A program made the translations under genes and the position numbers. From contig JAJYKC010000149.1 in the NCBI GenBank assembly GCA_021788955.1, forward strand, positions 1 to 6,441: DNA of 6,441 bases. Reading direction: 5' to 3'. Numbering within the stretch: position 1 is the first letter of the stretch; each line of letters starts with the position of its first letter. The notes under the pieces were generated by a model. The model saw only the letters and a program-made list of their open reading frames with translations, was not told where the DNA came from and ran no database searches. The DNA comes from Acidobacteriota bacterium (GTDB lineage Bacteria; Acidobacteriota; Terriglobia; Bryobacterales; Bryobacteraceae). This document shows positions 1-4,252 of this stretch, one piece after another.

Positions 1-126
1 GGTGGCGTCAGTCACGGTGCCGCGGATGCTGGCAGTCACGTTTTGTGCGTTGCCGGATACGGCGAACGCAAGACACAGCCCCAGCGCGAATGCGCTACGG
101 GCCACAAAGCCCATCTTTTGAGTCAT
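1..126 (-). CDS. TonB-dependent receptor-like outer-membrane protein, N-terminal fragment
   Basis: Only the first 42 codons are in the window; the gene continues beyond position 1. It starts with ATG at 126, preceded by a GGGGGA Shine-Dalgarno-like run. The protein begins with a signal peptide: short polar start, a hydrophobic core around residues 11-23 (SAFALGLCLAFAV), and a probable cleavage at SGNA/QN. Then comes QNVTASIRGTVTDAT, which matches the first strand of the carboxypeptidase-regulatory-like (CarboxypepD_reg) plug-side domain at the N-terminus of many acidobacterial TonB-dependent receptors. Such proteins sit in the outer membrane and import large substrates; nothing here shows the ligand. 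The family call rests on this short N-terminus, so a secreted protein with the same leading domain but no barrel remains possible. Confidence 0.7.
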   Translation of the reverse strand, partial: MTQKMGFVARSAFALGLCLAFAVSGNAQNVTASIRGTVTDAT

Positions 127-166
127 GATTTCCCCCAGCGCCGCCCAAACACACTCCCGCGCCGGC

Positions 167-179
167 CTGCTCTGAGCAG
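167..179. repeat. Short perfect palindrome in the receptor leader
   Basis: CTGCTC-T-GAGCAG is a perfect 6-bp inverted repeat with a one-base centre, about 40 bases upstream of the receptor start and downstream of its predicted promoter. The one-base loop makes an RNA hairpin awkward, so a DNA-binding site would be the likelier role if it has one. A 6-bp arm can also arise by chance. Confidence 0.25.
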
Positions 180-237
180 ACATATGACTTGAAGCGTTTA
201 GCCTTGCGGGGTGAGCGACTGTCCCTTAATCAATCAG

Positions 238-266
238 AGTATTGCTCGGATCAAGAAATCAGTCAA
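238..266 (-). promoter_or_regulatory. Probable sigma-70 promoter of the receptor-like gene
   Basis: On the minus strand a TTGACT box (266-261) is followed after exactly 17 bases by AATACT (243-238), matching 5/6 and 4/6 of the sigma-70 consensus. Transcription would begin near 231, giving a leader of about 105 bases before the ATG at 126. The position between the SRPBCC stop (334) and the receptor start fits an independent promoter. No experimental start is known. Confidence 0.45.
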
Positions 267-333
267 GAGAAAAGTTCCGAACGCTGATCGGGGATTGTAT
301 GTAGTCCCAGCCGGCCCCACTGCGCCACGACGT

Positions 334-846
334 CTAAACGCCGAACTGCCTGGCGTACTCGGCTTTCAAACGCTGCCAGGCGTCGAACGCCGTCGCCTCG
401 CCGCCGGCGATACGGCCGATCGGAGCACCACCCAGAAGGCGATCCAGAACATCCAGGCAGATGTGCCAGCCCGCCGCGCCCCACGAGACGAAGCGGCGAT
501 CGATGCTGTGCCAAAGCGTCAGCCGCGTGCCCCCGCCAACGGCCTCCAGTTCCCAGCGGATATCGCCATACTCAAGTACCTTGGGAGCGTCGGCTCGCGT
601 CACCGCCGTTTCGGTCGGCCTTCCGGTTCCCACCCACGTGAGCGTCACCGTCGTTCCGGCCGTCCCAAGGCTCCCGGCGGCTTCAAACGGAGCCCACTCG
701 CGCAGTTGCGCCGGGTCGGTCAGCGCCTGCCAGACCTTCTCCGGCGAGTGCCGCAGTTCTCGGACGAGAATCAGCGTCCACTTCTCTCCGTCCTTCCGTA
801 CCTCGGCGCGCGCCGGACCCGGTATGTACTGCTCGCGCTCGGCCAT
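334..846 (-). CDS. SRPBCC / AHSA1-family protein
   Basis: A 170-residue protein of the START-like SRPBCC fold, in the AHSA1 (Aha1 C-terminal-like) group, which forms a deep hydrophobic ligand pocket. Visible family marks are the first strand and helix at about 29-55 (RELRHSPEKVWQALTDP, then the W-x-P-F stretch typical of this group), the G-G-G-T-R-L-T-L strand near 104-111, and the long C-terminal pocket-closing helix with GWHICLDVLDRLLGG at 126-140. The ligand is unknown; these proteins are often co-encoded with an ArsR repressor, as here. It follows the VOC gene after 20 bases and is the last gene of the arsR operon. Its start is ATG at 846; the gap holds an AGG-G/C stretch and a run of seven A but only a weak, distant Shine-Dalgarno. 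Family call is firm, role is not. Confidence 0.88.
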   Translation of the reverse strand: MAEREQYIPGPARAEVRKDGEKWTLILVRELRHSPEKVWQALTDPAQLREWAPFEAAGSLGTAGTTVTLTWVGTGRPTETAVTRADAPKVLEYGDIRWELEAVGGGTRLTLWHSIDRRFVSWGAAGWHICLDVLDRLLGGAPIGRIAGGEATAFDAWQRLKAEYARQFGV

Positions 847-866
847 CGTCGTTTTTTTCGCCTGCC

Positions 867-1259
867 CTACCAGCGCATCAACTGCGTGACCTGAACGAGG
901 TTGCCGCAGGTGTCATTGAGCATGGCGATCTTGGATGCCGTCACATCCGTGGGCGGCATGGTGAACTCCGCGCCGCGCGCCTTCATGCGCTCGTAATCGG
1001 CCTGCACGTCGTCGGTGAAGAACATGGCCGCCGGCTGGCCCTTTTGAAACATCGCCTGCTGATACGCTTTGGCCGCCGCATTATCGTTCAGCGCCAGTTG
1101 CAGCTCCGTGCCGTCCGCCTCCTCGGCCGAGGCCACCGTCAGCCAGCGAAACGGTCCCTGGCTGAAATCGCCCTTTTTGACAAAGCCCAGTACTTCCGTA
1201 TAGAAGCGCAGCGCCTTGTCCTGGTCGTCCACGTACACGCTCGTCAATTTGATTTTCAT
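867..1259 (-). CDS. VOC-superfamily (glyoxalase/bleomycin-resistance fold) protein
   Basis: A 130-residue protein with the paired beta-alpha-beta-beta-beta modules of the vicinal oxygen chelate superfamily. DDQDKALRFYTEVLGF (11-26) is the first-module helix, and FFTDDVQADYERMKARGAEF near 80-99 plus MLNDTCGNLVQVTQL near 114-128 form the second. I chose the ATG at 1259 because the domain begins right there and GGAG lies 7 bases before it; the same frame is open further upstream but overlaps arsR. Usual metal-ligand positions seem only partly kept: Ser7 where a His is common, Glu52 present, Gln123 where a Glu is common. It may therefore bind a small molecule rather than act as a classic metalloenzyme. 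Its ATG shares the ATGA with the arsR stop (4-base overlap), which implies translational coupling. Confidence 0.88.
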   Translation of the reverse strand: MKIKLTSVYVDDQDKALRFYTEVLGFVKKGDFSQGPFRWLTVASAEEADGTELQLALNDNAAAKAYQQAMFQKGQPAAMFFTDDVQADYERMKARGAEFTMPPTDVTASKIAMLNDTCGNLVQVTQLMRW

Positions 1260-1606
1260 TTCGTTTCTCCGCGTCGTCTTCTCTTCGTCTCTCTTTGCCT
1301 CAATGCCGGCTGCTCCATGCGGTCGAGGTGCCGTTCGAGAGCATCCACATGAGCGGACCAGAACCGCCGGAACGGCGCCAGCCACGCATCCACCTCCTGA
1401 AGCGGTTCAGGCCTCAGCCGGTACAGCCGCCGCTGCGCGTCCACCGTCGATTCCACAAAACCGGCCTCCCGCAGCACCCGCAGGTGCTTCGAAACCGCCG
1501 GCTGCGCCATCCCAAGCCGCCGCTCAATCTCCCCCACCGAGCGTTGTTCCGTCACCAGCAGACTCAATATCGCCCGCCGGTTCGGCTCCGCAATGATCTC
1601 GAACAC
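1256..1606 (-). CDS. ArsR-family winged-helix transcriptional regulator
   Basis: A 116-residue ArsR/SmtB-type repressor. It opens with FEIIAEPNRRAILSLL, the usual first helix of the SRPBCC-partner type of ArsR. The helix-turn-helix follows at about 24-51, with MAQPAVSKHLRVLREAGFV as recognition helix and wing entry, then a tyrosine-containing wing strand and the helix FRRFWSAHVDALERHLDRM. No ELCVCDL-type metal site is visible, so metal sensing is unlikely. The tail after about residue 97 is strongly basic (KRRRR). The start is GTG at 1606 because AAGGAG lies 8 bases upstream and the family N-terminus begins there. A TTG at 1651 would extend the frame, but it falls in the promoter's TTGACA box. 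It probably represses its own operon through the palindrome at 1621-1644. Confidence 0.9.
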   Translation of the reverse strand: MFEIIAEPNRRAILSLLVTEQRSVGEIERRLGMAQPAVSKHLRVLREAGFVESTVDAQRRLYRLRPEPLQEVDAWLAPFRRFWSAHVDALERHLDRMEQPALRQRETKRRRRGETK

Positions 1607-1614
1607 AGACTCCA

Positions 1615-1620
1615 CTCCTT
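1615..1620 (-). promoter_or_regulatory. Ribosome binding site that sets the arsR start
   Basis: AAGGAG on the minus strand, 8 bases before the GTG at 1606, supports that codon over the longer TTG-start reading from 1651. If the -10 box at 1627-1622 is used, transcription would begin inside or right beside this site, so the leader would be extremely short. Confidence 0.6.
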
Positions 1621-1644
1621 GTATATACTGCACGCAGCATATAC
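1621..1644. promoter_or_regulatory. Probable ArsR operator, 24-bp imperfect palindrome
   Basis: The arms are GTATATACTGC (1621-1631) and GCAGCATATAC (1634-1644) around a 2-base centre AC. They are inverted repeats with one mismatch in 11 pairs. Size and two-fold symmetry fit operators of dimeric ArsR proteins, and the location between and over the promoter boxes of arsR itself fits autorepression. The link to this ArsR is inferred from position. Confidence 0.65.
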
Positions 1645-1651
1645 CTGTCAA
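1622..1651 (-). promoter_or_regulatory. Promoter of the arsR-VOC-SRPBCC operon
   Basis: A perfect -35 box TTGACA (1651-1646) is followed after 18 bases by TATATA (1627-1622), 4/6 of the -10 consensus. The spacer and the -10 box are covered by the palindrome at 1621-1644, the classic layout for a repressor that blocks polymerase. The predicted start near 1615 leaves only about 10 bases before the GTG. A second, weaker -10-like GATAAT lies slightly upstream and could give a longer leader. Confidence 0.6.
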
Positions 1652-1791
1652 GGAATATTATCGCCGAATCCGCGAAGCCAGTCACGGCAACGGCGCCGGG
1701 CGATTAGCTCGCATTCCGCCCACCGTCGGGGCCGCGGATAAGTACGCCGTGGCCGCCCGCAAATCGGCGTGAGCGTTGCCGCGCGCGCTCC

Positions 1792-3054
1792 TCACTGGCC
1801 CCGAAACCCGGCCAATGCCTTCTCCGACCGTCGTTGGATCAGGTCTGCCACCTTCTCCGCAACTGGATCGGTGACAGGCACCCGCGGCAGAGCGTCCCTG
1901 ATGCGCTCGATCACTTCCATCAGTCGCTCCCGCACCAGCGGCTTTCCGAGTTTGACGTCCTCGGCGAGCTTCTCGAAATCCCTCAGCGTGACGTTCTCCG
2001 AGGAATACTGCTCGCCGATCCGCATGGCCATCTCGGGGCTGAGTTCCGGGTAATAGACTGTGCTGACCACGTCGTACAGCGGCGACAATCGGATGTCGGG
2101 TTCGCCGGGGCCGCCGCGCCGATAGAGAAGAGAAAAATTCTTGCCGTGGGCGTCGTTGTTACCAACAATGTAGTTGAAGACGACGGCGTCGAGCAGCCGC
2201 GCCACGTCAATGGCCGGGACGCTCGACACTTCCCGCAATAAAGCGAAGCATTGTTTCAGCGACGGTCCGCCTTCCTTCTGGTATTTCTGCTTGGAGATGA
2301 TCCCGAGGGCCTGGCAGAAATCCTCCTGGTGCACCCGCTCCACCATCGGCGCGGCGTCCGGTGCCAGCCGATGATGGCGATCGTATCGTTCGACCAACAG
2401 ATAGCTGATGCCAGCGGTCTCCCGTGTCTCGACAGCCGCCGCAGGGAGGCCGGCCGCCGCGGCCAGCCGCATGCAATAGGCCTCGTTGAACACCACGCCT
2501 TCGAATCGCCCGACATTCGGCTTGAGGATGTGCGTGCTCGGCGCGCCGCCAAGCGGAATGCGTATGGCGCTCCCTTCGACCCGGACGGCGAGCTTGTCCT
2601 GCGCGCCGGCGAGCGAGAGCCGGATACCTTCCTCACCGGCCAGAAGCGGCCGCCGGGGCAGCTCTTCCAGGATGGCCGCGAGTTCTTCCTCGGACAGCTC
2701 GCGATATCTATAATGCCAATCGGGCATCGGTTCGCCGTGGGGCAAAAACGTCACGGCGCCCGCGCATTCGCCGCCGATGCGCTCCAGCATGGCGTAATCG
2801 TTGCGCGCGCTGATGCCGAGATTGCGCGCGATCATCTCGCGCTTGGCTTCTTCCGGCAGGATGCCTGCGAAAAAGCCGCGGCATTCCTTCTGGCGGAAGC
2901 GCTCCTGGCGCAGCGGCAGGGAATGTGACAACGGGATCGCTCCTGGTCGCTTCATCCAGCCCTCGGCGTACTGAAAGCTCATGTCGCCGTCATCGTCCTG
3001 CGTCAGATGCCCGGCAAGGTCGGCGTGCAGGTATACGTCAAGCGTGCGGGCCAT
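1792..3054 (-). CDS. hipA: HipA-family serine/threonine kinase toxin
   Basis: A 420-residue HipA, close to the roughly 440 of the E. coli protein. HipA kinases halt translation; the E. coli enzyme phosphorylates glutamyl-tRNA synthetase, though other HipA-family kinases differ in target. Order of domains: N-terminal HipA subdomain at 1-105 (LSHSLPLR at 42-49, FFAGILPE at 61-68), a P-loop-like RLSLAGAQDK at 145-154 with Ser147 at the place of the autophosphorylated serine, THILKP with Lys178, HQEDFCQALG at 242-251, the catalytic loop NNDAHGKN with Asp301 and Asn306, and the metal-binding SPLYD with Asp328. All key residues are present, so the kinase should be active. ATG at 3054 has AAGGA 7 bases upstream and lies 17 bases inside hipB, so the pair is translationally coupled. 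Its actual substrate here is not shown by the sequence. Confidence 0.95.
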   Translation of the reverse strand: MARTLDVYLHADLAGHLTQDDDGDMSFQYAEGWMKRPGAIPLSHSLPLRQERFRQKECRGFFAGILPEEAKREMIARNLGISARNDYAMLERIGGECAGAVTFLPHGEPMPDWHYRYRELSEEELAAILEELPRRPLLAGEEGIRLSLAGAQDKLAVRVEGSAIRIPLGGAPSTHILKPNVGRFEGVVFNEAYCMRLAAAAGLPAAAVETRETAGISYLLVERYDRHHRLAPDAAPMVERVHQEDFCQALGIISKQKYQKEGGPSLKQCFALLREVSSVPAIDVARLLDAVVFNYIVGNNDAHGKNFSLLYRRGGPGEPDIRLSPLYDVVSTVYYPELSPEMAMRIGEQYSSENVTLRDFEKLAEDVKLGKPLVRERLMEVIERIRDALPRVPVTDPVAEKVADLIQRRSEKALAGFRGQ

Positions 3055-3286
3055 TGCCTGATCCTTGCTCCGCGGGTGTCGCGGGCGGCGTCAGCGAGAT
3101 CTTGATGCCGAGCGTCTGGAGGACCGTGAGCACCTTGCCGATCTCGCAGGTTTCTTTTCCCTTCTCCAGCTCGATAATGAACCGCAGGCCGGTGCCGGAG
3201 GTCAGTGCGAGCACTTTCTGGGTGACGCCGAGGTTCTTGCGCGTCTCCCGTATCAGCTTGCCGACATTGGCCGTTGTGTACCTCAA
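3038..3286 (-). CDS. hipB: HipB-type antitoxin, XRE-family DNA-binding protein (Y4mF-like)
   Basis: An 82-residue helix-turn-helix protein that should neutralise HipA by binding it and repress the hipBA promoter as a dimer. The HTH spans about 8-58: NVGKLIRETRKNLGVTQKVL, then the turn with GTGLRFIIELEKGKET, and GKVLTVLQTLGIKISL. This is the pattern of the Y4mF subgroup that partners HipA. The tail after about 65 is short and Gly/Pro-rich and may reach into HipA. The start is TTG at 3286: GGGAG lies 9 bases upstream, the in-frame stretch back to a stop near 3326 has no ATG or GTG, and the family N-terminus fits. The TTG start may keep antitoxin output low. It overlaps hipA by 17 bases and is preceded by four palindromic sites that are its likely operators. 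Confidence 0.93.
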   Translation of the reverse strand: MRYTTANVGKLIRETRKNLGVTQKVLALTSGTGLRFIIELEKGKETCEIGKVLTVLQTLGIKISLTPPATPAEQGSGNGPHA

Positions 3287-3295
3287 AGCGCTTGG

Positions 3296-3300
3296 CTCCC
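3296..3300 (-). promoter_or_regulatory. Ribosome binding site supporting the TTG start of hipB
   Basis: GGGAG on the minus strand, 9 bases before the TTG at 3286. With no ATG or GTG in the open frame upstream, this site decides the start. Confidence 0.5.
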
Positions 3301-3309
3301 GAGGAAAAG

Positions 3310-3323
3310 CTACCGTACGGGAA
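3310..3323. promoter_or_regulatory. hip operator 1 (over the predicted transcription start)
   Basis: CTACCG-TA-CGGGAA on the plus strand: the right arm CGGGAA is perfect and the left arm has two departures from TTCCCG. It lies immediately downstream of the TATAAT box, where occupancy would block initiation. It is the least symmetric of the four copies. Confidence 0.6.
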
Positions 3324-3324
3324 T

Positions 3325-3353
3325 ATTATAGCCTTTTCGGGCCACGAATACCA
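3325..3353 (-). promoter_or_regulatory. hipBA promoter
   Basis: A perfect -10 box TATAAT lies at 3330-3325 on the minus strand. At 17 bases upstream the hexamer is TGGTAT (3353-3348), a poor -35 match (2/6), so the promoter may be intrinsically weak or aided by another factor. Transcription would begin near 3318 with a leader of about 32 bases. Palindrome 1 (3310-3323) covers the predicted start and palindrome 2 (3360-3373) sits just upstream of the -35 position, so a bound HipB would bracket the polymerase site. Confidence 0.6.
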
Positions 3354-3359
3354 GAAACA

Positions 3360-3373
3360 TTCCCGAACGGGAA
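3360..3373. promoter_or_regulatory. hip operator 2
   Basis: TTCCCG-AA-CGGGAA is a perfect 6-2-6 palindrome beginning exactly 50 bases after site 1, just upstream of the -35 position of the hipBA promoter. Confidence 0.7.
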
Positions 3374-3409
3374 GATTTAACGCCGAAGAGGCAATTGAGC
3401 CGGACAATG

Positions 3410-3423
3410 TTACCGATCGGGAA
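3410..3423. promoter_or_regulatory. hip operator 3
   Basis: TTACCG-AT-CGGGAA differs from the consensus at one base of the left arm and begins exactly 50 bases after site 2. It lies well upstream of the core promoter, so a role would need cooperative binding, looping or higher-order HipB/HipA assembly. Confidence 0.65.
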
Positions 3424-3458
3424 CAGTGCCCCGTGAAGCGTTCAGAATCAGGTGCTTG

Positions 3459-3472
3459 TTCCCGGACGGGAA
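3459..3472. promoter_or_regulatory. hip operator 4
   Basis: TTCCCG-GA-CGGGAA has perfect arms and begins 49 bases after site 3. It is about 140 bases upstream of the predicted hipBA start and marks the far end of the array. Confidence 0.65.
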
Positions 3473-3511
3473 GACGGTTGGTAGGAGCGTAGCGGGGGAA
3501 ACGACCGATCG

Positions 3512-3526
3512 ACGCAAGTTTTGCGT
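3512..3526. repeat. Small perfect hairpin ACGCAA-GTT-TTGCGT
   Basis: A 6-bp perfect inverted repeat with a 3-base loop, about 40 bases beyond hip operator 4. No T-run follows on either strand, so it is not a standard terminator. The role is unknown and chance is possible. Confidence 0.3.
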
Positions 3527-3721
3527 AGGTTAGAGGGTCTATTCTCCCCAAGCTCGTCTTCGGGTTTGCTCACACTCTTAAAAAACTGTCTCGCGCATCA
3601 GACGCCTTCTGACCAGACCCTTAGGCTTCCGCCCCGAGCCCCACATTCAGAGGATGAAGGAGCATCGCACGGGTTTCGGTCGGGTGACGATCCATTGCGC
3701 GCGACGGTTAATCGGCACTGA

Positions 3722-3994
3722 GCATTTTGTTGTCTGTTGTTGTTCTTCTTTATGTTCTTTTCGACGCTGCTGCTGCTGACGATGATGCTGATGCTGATGA
3801 TCACGATCATGCTTCCAACTGCTGGTGATCGTCACGATGCTGGTGCTGCTGATCACGGTGACCATGCCGGTCGTCATGACGACGTTGCCGTTGTTGTTAA
3901 GGACGACGATCACGGACGATTCCAGCCGCGGCAGAGGCGGTCGCCGCGGCAGCGGAAGTTCCAGACGCCATCGCCAACGCCAGCGAGCGGCTAG
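3722..3994. repeat. Triplet-like low-complexity tract (TGT/CTG/GAT/GAC, then CGG)
   Basis: From about 3728 the sequence runs through near-repeats of TTG/TGT, CTG (four in a row at about 3767-3778), GATGATGCTGATGCTGATGAT, GAC/GTT, and then CGG/CAG triplets. Base composition is visibly less GC-rich than the flanks until about 3910. All reading frames give low-complexity peptides. One plus-strand frame from a TTG at 3737 (ATG at 3749) would give a hydrophobic start followed by a His/Asp-rich segment (DRHDAGAADHGDHAGRHDD), superficially like a secreted metal-binding peptide. It has no ribosome binding site and its codons end in T as often as C or G, so I do not call it a gene. Confidence 0.55.
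3870..3883. repeat. Perfect 14-bp palindrome in the low-complexity tract
   Basis: GTCGTCATGACGAC equals its own reverse complement with no centre gap. It lies among other short symmetric elements such as ATGATC-AC-GATCAT at about 3797-3810. In a tract built of GAC/GTC/GAT triplets such symmetry arises easily, so a function is only a possibility. Confidence 0.35.
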
Positions 3995-4011
3995 CGAACC
4001 CCGTTGAGCGC

Positions 4012-4026
4012 GCTGCAAACTGCAGC
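4012..4026 (-). terminator. Hairpin downstream of tRNA-Glu, terminator-like but without a U-run
   Basis: On the minus strand GCTGCA-GTT-TGCAGC forms a perfect 6-bp stem with a 3-base loop, about 38 bases after the tRNA CCA end. The position suits 3' processing or termination of the tRNA transcript, but no T-run follows, so it is at best a non-canonical terminator. Confidence 0.25.
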
Positions 4027-4063
4027 AATGTGTGAGCAGAAACGATCTAACTTATTGATTTTT

Positions 4064-4138
4064 TGGTAGCGCTAACGGGAATCGAACCCGTATTTAAGCC
4101 TTGAGAGGGCTCCGTCCTAACCGTTAGACGATAGCGCC
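4064..4138 (-). tRNA. tRNA-Glu (anticodon CTC)
   Basis: A 75-base tRNA with encoded CCA that reads GAG codons. The acceptor GGCGCTA pairs with TAGCGCT (G1 with U72 as wobble), discriminator A, then CCA. The D arm is GTCTAACGGTTAGGAC, the form usual in tRNA-Glu. The anticodon stem GAGCC/GGCTT encloses loop CTCTCAA, giving anticodon CTC. The variable loop is four bases (AAAT). The T arm is ACGGG-TTCGATT-CCCGT. All stems close, so the gene looks intact. A tRNA gene beside a toxin-antitoxin pair and gene-poor DNA could be an integration site, but I see no second copy of its 3' end in the window. E. coli HipA targets glutamyl-tRNA synthetase; the nearness of tRNA-Glu to hipA is probably coincidental. 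Confidence 0.97.
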
Positions 4139-4154
4139 GCCGGACGAGACATCA

Positions 4155-4181
4155 CGCGGAGCAGGCATACCCGCCTCCGCG
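4155..4181 (-). repeat. Hairpin between the tRNA promoter and tRNA-Glu
   Basis: Arms CGCGGAG (4155-4161) and CTCCGCG (4175-4181) pair perfectly over 7 bp with a 13-base loop. It lies 17 bases before the mature tRNA 5' end and downstream of the secreted-protein stop codon. It could be part of the tRNA precursor leader or slow readthrough from the upstream operon. No U-run follows, so I do not call it a terminator. Confidence 0.35.
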
Positions 4182-4191
4182 CTACAAACCT

Positions 4192-4221
4192 AGAATACCA
4201 AGCCCACCCCGGATCAGACAA
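4192..4221 (-). promoter_or_regulatory. Probable promoter of tRNA-Glu
   Basis: TTGTCT (4221-4216) and TATTCT (4197-4192) on the minus strand are 18 bases apart, each matching 4/6 of the sigma-70 boxes. Transcription would begin near 4185, about 47 bases before the mature tRNA end. It lies in the gap after the stop codon of the upstream operon at 4253. Confidence 0.45.
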
Positions 4222-4252
4222 CGCTCGCTCGCACCCGCGCGCCGCGCCCAGC

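Larger units (their letters stand above)
3473..4011. other. Gene-free spacer between the hip operators and tRNA-Glu
   Basis: I find no convincing gene here on either strand. Open frames exist in several phases, but none has a recognisable domain, a ribosome binding site and host-like codon use together. The left part (3473-3720) is ordinary mixed sequence with a small hairpin at 3512-3526. The right part is a triplet-like low-complexity tract listed separately. On the minus strand it is the downstream region of the tRNA; on the plus strand nothing recognisable starts in it. Confidence 0.6.

Noticed and set aside
291..308. Possible terminator after the SRPBCC gene
   Set aside because: The stem GGGATT/AGTCCC needs a mismatch on the transcribed strand and has no T-run after it.
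211..894. Long plus-strand open frame of 227 codons
   Set aside because: It lies antisense to the SRPBCC gene and its flank, has low-complexity Arg/Pro-rich translation and no domain. It is a shadow of high GC.
1256..1651. arsR starting at TTG 1651
   Set aside because: That codon is part of the TTGACA promoter box and the added residues would be encoded by the operator. The GTG at 1606 has an AAGGAG and the family N-terminus.
1685..1781. Inverted repeat CGGCAACG / CGTTGCCG flanking the hipA-arsR gap
   Set aside because: Eight-base arms about 80 bases apart in GC-rich DNA are expected by chance, and no insertion-sequence features accompany them.
2251..2928. Plus-strand open frame of 225 codons opposite hipA
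   Set aside because: hipA has all its catalytic motifs on the minus strand, and the plus frame shows no family features.
3310..3472. CRISPR array
   Set aside because: The repeated unit is only 14 bp, palindromic and imperfect, with no cas genes. An operator array upstream of an autoregulator fits better.
3502..3515. Possible fifth hip operator (contains ACCGATCG)
   Set aside because: Only the core resembles the motif, the outer arm bases do not match, and the step from site 4 is 43 rather than about 50.
3003..3551. Minus-strand open frame of 182 codons running through the hip operators into hipA's frame
   Set aside because: Only its last codons coincide with hipA. The rest overlaps hipB in another frame and crosses the promoter and operators; the hipA start at 3054 is clear.
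3580..3603. Possible terminator on the minus strand (short stem then six T)
   Set aside because: The stem GTCT/AGAC is only 4 bp with an 8-base loop, and it lies far from any gene end.
3653..3780. Small Cys-rich plus-strand frame beginning MKEHRTGFGRV
   Set aside because: It has a GAGG-like site nearby, but its Cys run comes from TGT/TGC triplets of the low-complexity tract and it has no recognisable feature.
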